Positions 46,213 through 57,705 of a DNA stretch of 64,000 nt are shown piece after piece. This DNA is from Rhodocollybia butyracea (Eukaryota > Basidiomycota > Agaricomycetes > Agaricales > Omphalotaceae): contig JADNRY010000010.1 of assembly GCA_015501585.1 (NCBI GenBank), forward strand, positions 248,001 to 312,000, read 5' to 3'. The stretch's first letter is position 1, and every line of letters begins with the position of its first letter. Both the position numbers and the translations under genes were made by a program. The notes beneath the pieces were generated by a model. That model ran no database searches. It was given only the letters and a program-made list of their open reading frames with translations, and was not told the DNA's origin.

Positions 46213-47873
46213 ATGGCTTTTTCACAATGCGATCATGACTGGGAAGGGCGTTATTACCATATAGATCAAATACTTGATGCTCCAGGGCCTCGTACAGATG
46301 AAGGCTTTATGGCTGGTGATGGTGTACGCGTCTTGCTTTTTCTCGACGAACAACTTTTGATCTCTACCAGGTAAAAGACTTTTTGAGGAATCAGTCTAAA
46401 ATTCTTGTGATTGGGGCTGGTGGTCTCGGCTGCGAAATTCTCGCGAATCTGGCGTTAACTGGCTTCAAGGATATTCATGTCATCGATATGGACACTATTG
46501 ATATCAGTAACCTCAATCGTCAGTTTTTGTTCAGGTATGCAGCTCAACTCTCTCGATTCCAGAACCTTTTCCCAGATTTGGTGACTTGCAACGCTCAGGC
46601 AGAAGGATGTTGGTAAATCCAAGGCTATAGTGCAGCAGAGTTCATCATGAATCGCGTTCCAGGAGTCAAAGTGACACCGTGAGCTGGAATACTTACCTGT
46701 TCATTCAATACTTGAAACTCACAAAAGGCCACCAGGTACTTCGGCAAGATACAGGACAAAGACGACGACTATTATCTGCAATTCAACCTGGTCATTTGTG
46801 GCTTGGATTCTATTGAGGCGCGTCGGTGGATCAACGCTACTCTAGTCAACCTGGTAGATCCTGAAAACCCAGAAAGCCTGAAACCTCTCATCGATGGCGG
46901 AACCGAAGGTGGTTGCTTTACTTGCAATAGCTGTTCCCATGGCTGATTTGAGTCCACAGGGTTCAAGGGTCAGGCCCGTGTCATTCTCCCAACGATCACG
47001 TCTTGCTATGAGTGTTCTCTTGATATGCTCAATAAACCTACTGCGTTTCCTATCTGCACGATTGCCAACACTCCACGATTACCAGAGCACTGCATTGAAT
47101 GGGCTTCGGTCTTGGAATGGCCCCGAGTGTATGGGGGTACAAAAATTCGGTTTTGCATGAGCCTTTGTGATGATTGACGGTTGTTTCCAGACAAAAAAAT
47201 GGACACTGATAACCCTGATGATATTACCTGGTTGTACACCATTGCAGCTGCGCGAGCAAAGGAGTTTAAGATTGAAGGAGTCACCTGGTCGCTAACACAA
47301 GGTGTTGTCAAGAATATCATTCCCGCTATCGCTTCGACGAACGCTATCATTGCTGGTACGAGGTTTACTTTTTTTTCCTTGCCGGTTGAAATGACTTTAT
47401 CTACAGCGTCATGTTGCAACGAGGCATTTAAAATTGCAACAAGCTCTGCTGCCTACCTCAACAACTACTTCATGCTGATCGGCACAGAAGGTATATACTC
47501 TTATACATTCGAGCACGAAAAGAAGAAGAATTGTCCTGTGTGTGGAGGAGATGCTGTGTCTCTAGCTGTCAAGCCCGACATGACATTGGAAGAACTTATA
47601 GAAATGTTGACGGAGAGACAGGATATGTGCGTCCACCCTTTTTTTTCGTGTTCAAAGGTATCCTGAGTACTCATCCCTTCTAGTCAAATAAAGAACCCTT
47701 CGCTTTCCACACCTACCAAGCAGCTATACCTGCGAGCTCCACCACAACTAGAAGAGGCTACCCGTCCCAATTTGCTAAAGACAGTGTCAGAACTTATCCC
47801 TGGAGGTGGCGAAGTCACTGTCACCGCTGGTACTCTACCTTTTAGTCTTTCGCTTGATATCACGTTCACTTGA
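46213..47873 (+). CDS. UBA3: NEDD8-activating enzyme E1 catalytic subunit Uba3 (apparent frameshift)
   Basis: Adenylates NEDD8/Rub1 and holds it as a thioester before transfer to Ubc12. Motifs: [24 protein letters not shown] (ATP site), [86 protein letters not shown] with the catalytic Cys, [35 protein letters not shown] and a C-terminal ubiquitin-like fold ending LSLDITFT. After the [13 protein letters not shown] exon the frame slips: bases at about 46630-46632 read as if one base (probably G of a GG pair) were missing before [11 protein letters not shown]. Six introns. Confidence 0.9.
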
Positions 47874-47951
47874 ACACTTTGTACTGTTACTCCCTGTCAT
47901 ACACTCACTCACTGATATTCATAGTATAGAAAAGTAGGTTTAGTTTACTAC

Positions 47952-50284
47952 TTATCTGTATATGATAAGAACTCTCCCATTTTGTCCTTCGCTGATCAAC
48001 GACAACCACTCTTCAAGCAGAGGCCATCCCGCTTCAAACCTGACAGCCAATTCGTCCGTATGGTGCTCGCCGTCTAGTAACTCCAGGAGTTCCATTGGGT
48101 ACGACAATGGAACTGCCGCCACTTTTGCGGCCATCCCATTGTACGTCCGGGTAATTGGAGCGGAAGGTGATCGCTCAAGCTGTGGTCTAGACCCTGAATT
48201 CAGGTTAAGTCGGGGGATATTTGGGGAGTTGGGAGGAACGTCGGTCGTTGTTATCGGAGGGATGAGAGATTGTCTTCGAGGATTTCGTGCAGGGATATTT
48301 TCCTGAGGCTTACTGGCCGTCGTAGTGATGCTCGGAACAGGCACTATTGTTGACACAGAAGACGGGTCTGCATTGAAAATCGAAGTTCGCGGGCTGGCCT
48401 GAGCAGTTCCAGGTGGGCGTGTAAGATTCTGGTCTCGGCTGCGAAGAGATTCAAGGATTCTCTCAGCGGCACTCGATCTACGCGGTCTGATATGGGGCTG
48501 ATCAGGCTCTACAACAGAGGCAGCAGTTTGGTTCATTCTGCCGCGAGGAGTGGGAGGTGCACTGGTTGCTTGCTCGGAGCTGAGTGACGTAGCCGCGAGT
48601 ACAATATGGGCTGTGCGTCCACGCAGGAGATACTGGCCCTGAGGAGAGCTTTCTGGGCTTTGATTGAGTAAAGTCGGCTGGATTCCAGTAAAGGACTTCC
48701 CTCGTTTGCGATTTTGGTTCGGTTGTATGTCAGAGGGAGACTGGGCAAGGGATCTAGAGCCAGGCACGAGAATTGGATATCTATGTACTCTTCGTAGGAA
48801 ACCTGCTTATAGAGTGAGATGAAGGAAGGCATGACAAGTCCACCGAATACTACCTTTGATTACGCCGAAACTAGTAAAACGTCGAACATCGATTCCTAGT
48901 TCTTGAACCTCATATTCTTCCATCCACTCGAGGACTGTACGCCCCGGTTTCATCCGTGAATAGAGGTGCAACAACTTTGGCCAGTCAGGGATAGAAAACC
49001 CTGATGAGGAATTACTTCTAACAGGTATGAAGGAATGAAATATCAAGTTTACCTGGTTTAGTAGAATAAGGACCGCATTCATCCTTGACATGAGCTTCAT
49101 CTGCAAGCCATTGTATGCTTTTCCGAAGAGTGTACATATTCGAGTACTGGAATATATCGATAGTCATAATCACTTGATAGTAGCTTCGAACATATTAGCA
49201 AGTATATAAGCAACTGAGAGCGTACTTACAGCAGATGCGATATTGCTTCCCGGGTTAGTTTGATATCGCAATCAGCCAAATGAGCTATCCTACTAACGTG
49301 GTTGACACCTGTTTAGATAGTTGGATACTGATTTAAAAGATAGCTTCGCGGAACCCCTTGAAACAAAATCACCGTCTATGTATCGACAAACCTACAGATT
49401 GTGAAGCGAATTAGCGGATAATAGAAAGAGTACATACTTTAGCCATCGTTAGGTCCCAGTTATCCTCAATCCGTCGGACCAAATTTATCAACATGATTGG
49501 AACCATCCAGTCCTTAACCTCGGGCGGATTTGGGTAAAATGGGAAAATTTTCAGTTCGATGGAATTGAACTGGTCGATCGAAATTGAAGTTTCAGAGTAC
49601 GAGTTCAAGTCCTCGTATAACTGTTCAATGATCGCGTTCATTGCAGCATGATTTCCAGGTGCTGAGAGAAATCCTGATTCCTCCTGATACGCATGTGGAG
49701 TAAGTAAGGCCCAAGACCAAGAGACATGGATGAGTCCCCACCTCGCAGGAAGCAAGGACACGGCTAATCTTCCGTACGATAGGCTCATAGCAACTCAAAT
49801 CAGCGGTTCTCTCGAAGACGAAGCAGAGATTGAACCGGAAGAAGTTACGTTGGTACTTTCCACCTCTCAATTGTGAAGGCAGTCCAATGATTCTGTGATT
49901 CTTTGTAGAGCAAATAACCAGTCTCCCACACAAGGCAGGGCCAGGGATAACATATTTCGAAATTTCCTCAAAATTGAACAGCGGTGCTTGGTTGTTCGGA
50001 AGTAATCGTTTGCCTTGCGGAGAGCTAAAGCTTCGGGAGCTAGGTCGAAACTCTGTAGGAGACGCAACCGCAGATAGGCTTGAGTTCCTCGAGGCGGTGA
50101 CATGCAGCGGAGGAAGAGAAGGTGAGGGACTGGTTTCTGAAGAGGGAGTGGGCGGAACAGTAGAGTTTGGAATAGACGGAGCAGTAATGAGGCCCTCGGG
50201 AACCTGGCAGATAATCTTGGGACCAGCAGTTAAGTCGAAGCCAGCATAAAAAACTGATTGGATTCTAGGCAGAAAAGTTCCCAT
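47952..50284 (-). CDS. NPR2: Nitrogen permease regulator Npr2/NPRL2 (GATOR1/SEACIT subunit)
   Basis: Subunit of the GAP complex that restrains TORC1 in amino-acid shortage. MGTFLPRIQSVFYAGFDLTAGPKIICQVPEG is the longin-like start, with a Ser/Pro insert, then YVIPGPALCGRLVICSTKNHRIIGLP, RGGKYQRNFFRFNLCFVFE, YEPIVRKISRVLASCE, QLYEDLNSYSETSISID, WDLTMAKVCRYIDG, VNHVSRIAHLADCDIKLTREAI, and GRTVLEWMEEYEVQELGIDVRRFTSFGVIKG. A disordered segment of about 200 residues (Ser/Pro/Arg-rich, 48100-48760) splits this from the family's C-terminal winged-helix block ELLELLDGEHHTDELAVRFE. Other Npr2 proteins are much shorter here. Several introns. Confidence 0.92.
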
Positions 50285-50401
50285 TAAAGCTGCGTTAGCG
50301 CCGGATTATGCCTGTAAGCGCCCATTCCTCGCCTGTGTTTCTTCTCAACGGATATTTAGCAGGTTTGTCTTGGGTTTGTCCCAACAGATCGGTCAACTTC
50401 T

Positions 50402-51754
50402 ATGACCAGTCTTCCACCAGGTTTTTACGCACTTCCTCTACCCATTCTTCAACTTTCGTTGGCTGCTGTTCTAAAATGTGGTCAATCTTTTCGTTGGTCC
50501 GCTTATCCTCTGCAGGTCAAATCCGAAGACCCGTCTATGCCAACTCACGAATATCGCTTCTGTCTTCGTGACCGTGTGGTTTGTCTTCGTCAGACCCCAA
50601 CCGATATCTTGTATCGCACAGCGTTACCAGAACCCCAGCCAAGTGCTACTCAACAAAAGCTACACGAAGCAGAAACGCTATTGTGGTTGAAAGACTATTT
50701 CCAACTTGCCATAGATCTTAAATTACTTTACAATGACTGGGGTTCTCGGGATAAAGTATTCCTGAGTATCAAAGAGAGATTCAGTGGAATCAGGATGCTA
50801 AGGCAGGACCCCTGGGAAACCCTTATTTCGTACGTTCCTGGTATCTATAGCCAGATATAGCTAAAATGAAGGCCCAGATTCATCTGCTCTTCAAACAACA
50901 ATATATCCCGTATCACAAAAATGGTGCAAAACTTATCCAAAGAATATTCACCTCCGCTTCTCTCTCTTCCTGTTCCGGATGGATCAGGCATTGAAGAAAC
51001 GTACCATCCATTTCCTCCTCCCTCGGCCTTGGCTAAACCGGATGTCAGCTCACGTCTACGTTCTCTTGGGTTTGGTTATCGTGCTGAGTTCATTCACCAA
51101 ACTGCCAAGATGCTCGTGGATTCTCACCATGGTGGTAAAACACATCCGCAAGAGTCAAGCGAGCCCTCCGAATTGTGGCTTCTCACACTTCGAGGTTATA
51201 CCACGGAAAATGCTCGTACGGAACTCCTCACATTTCGAGGGGTCGGACGTAAAGTGTCCGACTGTATTCTCCTCATGTCTCTTGACAAGGTATGGCTACC
51301 ACCGGTCGAGCAAAGTGTCTCCGGTCCTCATTGCACTTAGACAGATGTTGTCCCGGTTGACACACATGTCCATCAAATCGCAATCAAGCACTATGGTATG
51401 AAGGGTTCTGCCAAAGGAAAGACGAACATGACGCCCAAGCTTTATGAGGAAGTTTGCACAAAGTTTGTACAGGTATGGGGACAGTATGCAGGATGGGCTC
51501 ATTCGGTAAGCTTGATACTAGCCTTGAGGCAATCCACTGAAGTTTTTCCTCAGGTACTTTTCACCTCCGATTTGAAATCTTTTGCGCTACATGGATTACC
51601 GGAAGCATCAGATCCTCCTACCATTCAGAAAGGTCGGAACAAGCGAGAGCGTGACCAAGATGAGATTACGGCGACCACAAATGCGGAAGGCTCTGCCAGC
51701 CCGGCGGAACGCGTAAAGAAAAGGGCTCGAAAGCGAAGAACAAGTCCTGAATGA
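50402..51754 (+). CDS. OGG1: 8-oxoguanine DNA glycosylase Ogg1
   Basis: Bifunctional glycosylase/AP-lyase that removes 8-oxoguanine opposite C. MTSLPPGFYALPLPILQLSLAAVLKCGQSFRW carries the N-terminal FRW block. The HhH-GPD core follows: IRMLRQDPWETLIS, FICSSNNNISRITKMVQNLSKEY, SRLRSLGFGYRAEFI, and GVGRKVSDCILLMSLDK with the catalytic Lys, then TDVVPVDTHVHQIAIKHYG with the catalytic Asp. The C-terminus (KRERDQDE ... RVKKRARKRRTSPE) is a basic nuclear signal. Three introns at about 50831-50879, 51290-51342 and 51506-51553. The start lies 117 bp from divergent NPR2. Confidence 0.94.
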
Positions 51755-52172
51755 TGTGTATGTCTCTTTTACTTCACCGTCTTTCTTGGCCATTGTCTAA
51801 GGTACCGAGTCAGAGCTGTATCTTGAATGACAATGATACGTGCCTTTTTCCATATTTGAGGGCGTGATTGCTCGTTTTTTCATAGGCATCACTCGAACGG
51901 AACAAAGTGTCACTGAGTGCCAAGGATGTTCCTGGGTGGATAAAGCAGGCTTCTAGTTATTGGCGTCATATTCAGGAGCGCGAAATTAGCGGAATATTCA
52001 ATAAAGAGGAACAAATGTACGGCATCCAAGATTTTTGGATGCACTCAAAGTGCCTGACTGTCGACTCTCCCAAGATCTTGTAATGTTTGAATCTCTGACA
52101 AATTCCAGGGGCCGTCCACTTATAAGGACGTGTTTGCAAGCACTACTGCCCCAACATCCTGCATATACCATA
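51755..52172. other. Intergenic, tandem
   Basis: Between OGG1 and the repeat-peptide gene. A plus-strand open stretch at 52035-52172 is likely 5' untranslated sequence; no gene seen. Confidence 0.45.
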
Positions 52173-52593
52173 ATGCGTCCTCAAATATTCTTATCCATTC
52201 TTTTTTCCGCTGTTGCTGTTGTACATGCACTCACGATTGAAGTGGTATGTTACTGCTCTCTAGGGTCTGAGCAGCGCTCATTATTATTTTTTTCCAGCGT
52301 TCAGATGATCTAGTTGCTCGAGGAGAATCGTTGGAAGCCAGCGAGCTCGAGATCGAAGTAAGCTTCAATTTTGTTCCGCTATTGACGAGTACTGAGTGCT
52401 AATGATCTGTTGCAGGTTTATGAACCCAGTCCTCCGGACTGGAAGCGAGAGCCTGAGCCCTACCGCGCCGATTGGAAACGAGGGCCTGAGACGGCCTGGA
52501 GCGCCTGACTACCGCGCCGACTGGAAGCGAGGGCCTGAGCCCTACCGCGCCGACTGGAAGCGAGAGCCTGAGCCCTACCGTGCCGACTGGTGA
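52173..52593 (+). CDS. Secreted precursor with Lys-Arg-delimited repeat peptides (alpha-factor-like KEP)
   Basis: Exon 1 (52173-52244) encodes a signal peptide (MRPQIFLSILFSAVAVVHA) and LTIEV. Exon 2 (52298-52357) encodes an acidic propeptide (RSDDLVARGESLEASELEIE). Exon 3 (from 52416) holds repeats: KR sites at 52443-52448 and 52476-52481, and in a shifted frame 52525-52530 and 52558-52563. The core YRADW is encoded at 52461-52475, 52510-52524, 52543-52557 and 52576-52590, preceded by EPEP or GPEP. Kex2 would cut after KR, and a Ste13-type dipeptidase would remove the X-Pro pairs, leaving YRADW. The frame breaks near 52491-52506: frame 1 stops at 52508, while the rest is open to 52593. Not a CaaX pheromone. 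No homologue was recognised by name. Confidence 0.72.
52437..52590 (+). repeat. 33-base in-gene tandem repeat
   Basis: Units of the form GAC TGG AAG CGA (G/G)AG CCT GAG CCC TAC CGC GCC, that is 11 codons (DWKR-EPEPYRA). Copies begin at 52437, 52470, 52519 and 52552, with a terminal GAC TGG before the stop. The copy beginning at 52470 is damaged: 16 extra bases relative to the 33-base unit, which contain a partial GCC-TGG-A-GCG resembling another DWKR. Confidence 0.85.
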
Positions 52594-53229
52594 AGCGAAA
52601 CACTACTAGCTGGGATTTACCATACCACTGCGATGAACGCTGCAGTAGTACGATCTTGTTGGACGCTCGACTCTATATGTGCAGTCTTGTTAGCCATCCC
52701 CTCGTACCTTTTTTGCTTGCTGGCCGGGCTTGCCTGTACTACATTCATTTCTTTACCTTTAACTTCACGAGTTTATTATAATACTGTAATAATAGATATT
52801 TGCGTGCTGTTATGTTACTTGCTATCTATCTGTCTGCTCGGCGCAGACGTAGACGAGCATGGATCACACAGACGTCGGACCCGACGCAATCTAGCTGCAC
52901 TCTGGCGAGAACTGTAAATCTGTAATTGACTTTTGCGTTGAGAAGCCTAAAGAGCGTACGCGCGATACACGAGGGCTTCTCTGTCCAAATTGGCGTCGTG
53001 TTGATTAATCATTAGGGTTGGACATGGCAGTCCATGTTCCCTGGATAGAAGCCAAACCAGATTTGCATCAGGTCAACTGACGAAAGAAGCTCAAGCGGTA
53101 CCGATGGCCACATACTAAAGTGTCGCTATGCCAATATTGCTTTGGATCCCTACAGATTTCTACGCGTACAAAGTACTTGACCGAATGATCTCTAAAATAC
53201 ATACACGGCAATTCGCTCATTCATTTCAT
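52594..53229. other. Intergenic, convergent
   Basis: Downstream of the repeat-peptide gene. A 94-codon plus frame at 52633-52917 is hydrophobic but starts inside the probable 3' untranslated region and has no support. No other gene seen. Confidence 0.45.
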
Positions 53230-53606
53230 TTACTTCTGCCATTGCAATTCACCCATTTCCTGCTTCTTCCGTCCTGCCTGTCCGTCATGCCTTAGCTCTT
53301 TAGAAGTCATACCAGAACCTGGCTTTCCAAGCGAGTTGTCCACATCCGCAGAAGATGCACCGTTTAGAGTCTGAGCAGCGGATGTGTGTAGTTCAGAGCT
53401 ATGTTCAGTGTTTGGTAGCGAAGCGTCTTTGTCGACGACTGTGTCGAGGGTAACAGGGGCACGTTCGGGTTGTTGACCTGAGAAAAAACACTTGAGTATT
53501 TTCCTACCACAGAAAGACATTATTTACCCTCTGGTCGACCATCGACAATGCCCTGATTAGTTTGCTCAACAGTGCGAGCGTAGTTTTGTTGGTTGAGTCC
53601 AGACAT
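53230..53606 (-). CDS. Small hydrophilic protein, unknown
   Basis: Two exons. The first encodes MSGLNQQNYARTVEQTNQG and IVDGRPEG; a GT-AG intron (53471-53526) joins it in frame to QQPERAPVTLDTVVDKDASLP, and the protein ends GSGMTSKELRHDGQAGRKKQEMGELQWQK, about 107 residues. It has no Cys beyond chance, no membrane span and is rich in Gln, Asn, Ser, Asp and Lys, so it is probably disordered. Such proteins are often stress-induced (hydrophilin-like), but no named family was recognised. A clean splice junction and good start context support it as real. Confidence 0.65.
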
Positions 53607-53824
53607 AATGAAGCGTGAGTGAATGTACATCCTCTCCCACCCGGGGCTTTATATTGGGAGGAGAGGTAAGATATGACATCTTTCTTACCTTCTGCTGAAG
53701 TCATAAACTCATTCATGACGCAAACGCCCCACCCTCGCTGGTTGGATTGATCTAAACACATCACTCACTTGTCGGACCGTATATGGAGTACATGATATTC
53801 CACAATATACCTACATACCTCAAA

Positions 53825-55826
53825 TCAAACCATAACAACACCAATGCCTCTTCCTACGGGAACACCATTCTCGGCCTTCAGTCCTGCTAATGGCGCTGTC
53901 CTCCAGTTATATAGATAAAAGTTGAGAAACCCATTGCCGGTGGCAAACTTGAGGTTCATGAGTTTTTTCGAGAGAGACAGAAGATATTGAATGATTGGCT
54001 TACTCGTAATTCCCTCAAGAAAAGTTCATTATCCATCATTGTCAGTGCATTAAAGACGTCGAATTTTGCGTTATTGGCAACAATTAACGCATCGCCTATC
54101 AATGCTTGCAGCCGCTCCTTCAAAGCGCCGTTTGCGTCTGCGTTTTCGGTGAATGCGATGTCCGAGGCATAGTAATGGAGGTAGGCCGCTTCGAGCATCG
54201 CATGTTTAGAATGGTTGATGACGGTTGAAGGGAGGGAGTAGAACGACACGAAGTCGGTGATCTTGTGAGTATCTTTGTTCTGATTACCCGTTAAATCTAA
54301 ATTCAGAAGTAAAAGCGAGAGTTACGAACTTCGACCACATACGCCCAAACAACCTGACCGTTGTGTCTCCATTTGTCTCCAGTACCGGCCTTCCCGCTAC
54401 CACTCAGGAATTGATGCTTAATTTCCTGCGCAGTCATGACTGGAACCATATCGAACCGCTGCATATATTTGGTATAGAGCTCAGTAATCTGTGGAACGTC
54501 TTTTTCTGTCATTTCGCGGATTCCAGGTATTTGGAGTTTGCTCTGTAACTGGTTGACACGAATCATCCGAGCCAAAGTCATGTTCCTAGGGACAAATGAG
54601 AACTGAATCTCGACCAATTTGCTGACGTTGAGATTCCGGTGTTGATATCTAGACACGTGCATGAGCCTACAGTACGACGAGAAACGGGTGCGCCTCACTG
54701 TGTTGTTGAGACTGGAGTGGGTACTACTACCCCGGCAGTGTATATAGCTTGGAAGATGCCTTTTAGATGGATTTGTCGAGTAACTTCCTTGATCAAGACT
54801 GGTGCTAGACGCTTGGAACGCAACTTCTTGTGAACACAGAGATAGTTGATTTCTGCCGACATGAAAGAGCTGCGAGGAAGGGATTGTGGATCTGAGCGAA
54901 AATATTATCGATATCCAGGATCACGCACTGTTTCCGGACGCGAAGAAGCATAGGGACTCCCGAGATGAATCCAACAAGTTTCTTGTTTGATTTGACGCGT
55001 ACACCGACGTGCCATTCTTTGCTATAACCAGGGACTTGAAGAGCCCTAAGATCAAGAGGATTAGATATCCGATACAACCAAACATAGAAGTTCCACTCAC
55101 CACTGTAAGAATTCCGCACTGTATTTGAATCGGAACGTGGCATCATCGTCCTCGACGTAGTTGTGAGATAGAAGCTCATAGACTTCGACAACCTGCAGAC
55201 AAGAATTGATAGAGAACGTCTCTGGTTACAAATTGAAATACCTGCTGAGGATCATTGATATCTATCAACGTCCACTCAAAATCTTTTGGAAGTGGATAAG
55301 GCTCCTGACGAACTTCTTCTGCAGGCTTTGAGGGTTCTATATAGCCGTCGGCTTCTGGAGGTCCTTCCCCCATCTGCGGAACAGGTTGTGTTGACCAGAA
55401 CTTATGGACGAGTAAGCTTAGAGTCTGGATGAGTATGCGACGCCTAACCTTATGTTCTCCCATATCCTTCTTGTTTATCCCTCCGACACCAGCTTTACCC
55501 TTCACAACGTCCATGATCTTCATATGCTCCAACGCTTGGCGTACATTTTCCGCATTCGCCTCCTCGCTTCCTGCACCTCCCTCGGCCTTTACAGTATCGA
55601 GAACCTGGTTGACGAGTGCTTGTGGAATAGACCTTCCAGTCAGTGCACTGAGTGCTTTAGCAGCTTTGGATCTCTTCTTCTTCTTTTTCTTGGACGAAGT
55701 AGATGATGAAGGCTCTTGTTGAGCCTGCGCGTCGTCGTCGTGTTCTTCGACGTCCGAGTCATCATGAGCATCGGAATCTTGTGTGGTATCTATGATCTCT
55801 TCAATCTTGGACGTTAGACCCGACAT
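53825..55826 (-). CDS. NMT1: Glycylpeptide N-tetradecanoyltransferase (N-myristoyltransferase)
   Basis: Transfers myristate from myristoyl-CoA to N-terminal Gly of proteins. The start [19 protein letters not shown] at 55826 was preferred to an ATG 11 codons upstream. An acidic and a Lys-rich N-terminus ([15 protein letters not shown]) precede [105 protein letters not shown] (myristoyl-CoA site), [27 protein letters not shown] and the peptide-binding second half ([25 protein letters not shown]), ending [14 protein letters not shown]. About seven introns. Confidence 0.95.
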
Positions 55827-55971
55827 TTTTAGATGCAAAGTACTATGAAAATAATTCAAAATCTATGGGCGGCAACCATTGTCTTGCGTAATCTCCTTGA
55901 TAAGATATGATTACAGATCTATATCCATGTAGTATGTACAAGCGTGTTATGGTGTATGAACGACCAAGATA

Positions 55972-57705
55972 CTAGTCACTATCAATCATGATCACATCGT
56001 CATCCTCGTCCACACCCCAATCGACGTCGGGACTTGGACTACGCTTTTTTTCCTTCTGTTTCCCTTTCCGACTTTCAGTTTTCCGGGATGGTACACGAGG
56101 TATCCGTGCCCCACCAGCGCCAACAGGTCCCAAGTCTCTAGGAACACTATTACCCAAAGTCTGTCCAGTCCCGGCCCAGGAAACGGAAGACTGTGGCGAA
56201 TCAGTAGACGCTTTTGCCTTGCCTTTACCAGACGATGAAGACGAAGATGCTGCAGCAGCTCGTCCGTTCAGAGAATGTCCAGAGCCTGCAAATGCCACCG
56301 GTCCCTAGTCATCGAACAATTAGCAGGAAAACGAGATAAGCACTCGTAAGTACAAACTTGTGGTGTATCTAGTGTCGGCGAGGCAGCCTCAGTAGCAGGC
56401 GGGACATAAGGAGTTATATTGAAGCCAAAGAATAGCTGACCAAAGGGTAGGTTGAGAGCAGCCGGAACTTTGGAACCGTCTTCAAGTGTGGCGTTCGAGA
56501 CGATGCGGCGGTTACTACAGAAAAATTCAACAATGCAACCTGTAACACAGCGTGCATACTTACTCGGTTCGAATAATCTTACTACCTTCCGCCACCTGTT
56601 CAACTTTGCGATGACTGATTCCCTTGCCTTTGGTCTTACGTCCCCCAAGTGTCTCCCCCTTGCCTTTGAAGCTTTCCCAAGCATCACCGTCCTTCGACAC
56701 CACATTCTTCCCGGTACTAGTGCCTGAAAAGCCTCCGGCCAAAGATGATCCAGGTCGTGACGAGCCAGGAGATGTGGAGTTGAGATCTATCTTCAGCTTG
56801 TCGGCCATGGTAGGTATGGGAGCAGCTTTGGGCTTCTCTGGCTCGACATATCCCACAGGAGCTGCAAAATCAACAGACAGATCGGTATCCAGGATGTCTA
56901 TACCCCCTCCACCAGGCGTGGTCTCCATAACTAGGATTCCAAATACGATGGTGTTGTAGCATATCTCAATAATATCGCCCTGAGTCAGTGTGGAAAAGTT
57001 ACGCAATTCTTTCTCGAGACTGTAAGCGAAACCCAAGTAAATACGATCCAGAAAGTTATAAAACATAGACGAAACTTACACTGCTTTGTGATCAGATAAC
57101 TCCAAAAAATGTACTGACTGTGCTTGTAGTTTGACCAGTTGTCCCTTGGGAAGCTCGGCACCAGTAATGCGAATCGGGTCACCTTCGTTGAGTCTAAGAG
57201 TCTTCATCATCCAGTATGGTAGGTAGACCACGCCCTCTTCGGCGATGAACTCGAGGACACCGGCATGCGTCTCAGCAGCAGGATTTGATGGATTGCGTAG
57301 CTTAAACTGCCAGGGCGATTCAAGATCCATAGCCGTCAAGTTTGCCAACGAAGAAGGAGGCATTATGACTAGAACATTAAGATAAGCAAACATGCAAAAA
57401 GGTCAATGATAAGGTTACGCGTACTTTTGCCACCGTACGATACATTCGAGCGTTCCTTTCCAGGCATCATAGCTACGCTGTAGGCCTTGAGATACTCATT
57501 GAAGGCTCTTGGAGGTGCTCGGCCCATTGGATGACCGAGGCCTTGAGCAAAATTTCTGAAAGTCGACGATTAATTGGGATTGAGAAATGCTCAGGAGACT
57601 TACCCTGCGAGCTGGCCAAGCAGACCACCAGGTCCTTGGGGGTTAAACTACTCATGAAATTAGGTTGTAGCATCTGAAATGTGAGTGGAAACGTACAAAT
57701 GCCAT
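55972..57705 (-). CDS. UFD1: Ubiquitin fusion degradation protein Ufd1
   Basis: Ubiquitin-binding cofactor of Cdc48/p97 with Npl4, used in ER-associated degradation. MAF joins over a 49-nt intron (57649-57697, gtacgt...gagtag) to FNPQGPGGLLGQLAGNFAQGL, then RAFNEYLKAYSVAMMPGKERSNVSYGGKIIMPPSSLANL (double-psi barrel), SPWQFKLRNP, GVLEFIAEEGVVYLPYWMMKTLRLNEGD, SVHFLELSDHKAVLEKELRNF and GDIIEICYN. The Ala/Pro-rich rest contains VAFAGSGHSLNGR, an SHP box for p97, and ends in an acidic stretch (VDEDDDVIMIDSD). Seven introns. Shares a 74-bp bidirectional promoter with CCT4. Confidence 0.93.

Noticed and set aside
46615..46645. Programmed ribosomal frameshift in UBA3.
   Set aside because: No slippery heptamer or downstream structure is apparent and the same type of one-base deficit occurs in two other conserved genes, so an assembly error is simpler.
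52173..52593. Classical basidiomycete mating pheromone precursor.
   Set aside because: No C-terminal CaaX box, and it has an ER signal peptide, which lipopeptide pheromone precursors lack.
52633..52917. 94-codon hydrophobic plus-strand frame after the repeat-peptide gene.
   Set aside because: Starts 40 bases after the stop, lacks a signal-peptide pattern followed by a mature domain, and no splice or family support exists.
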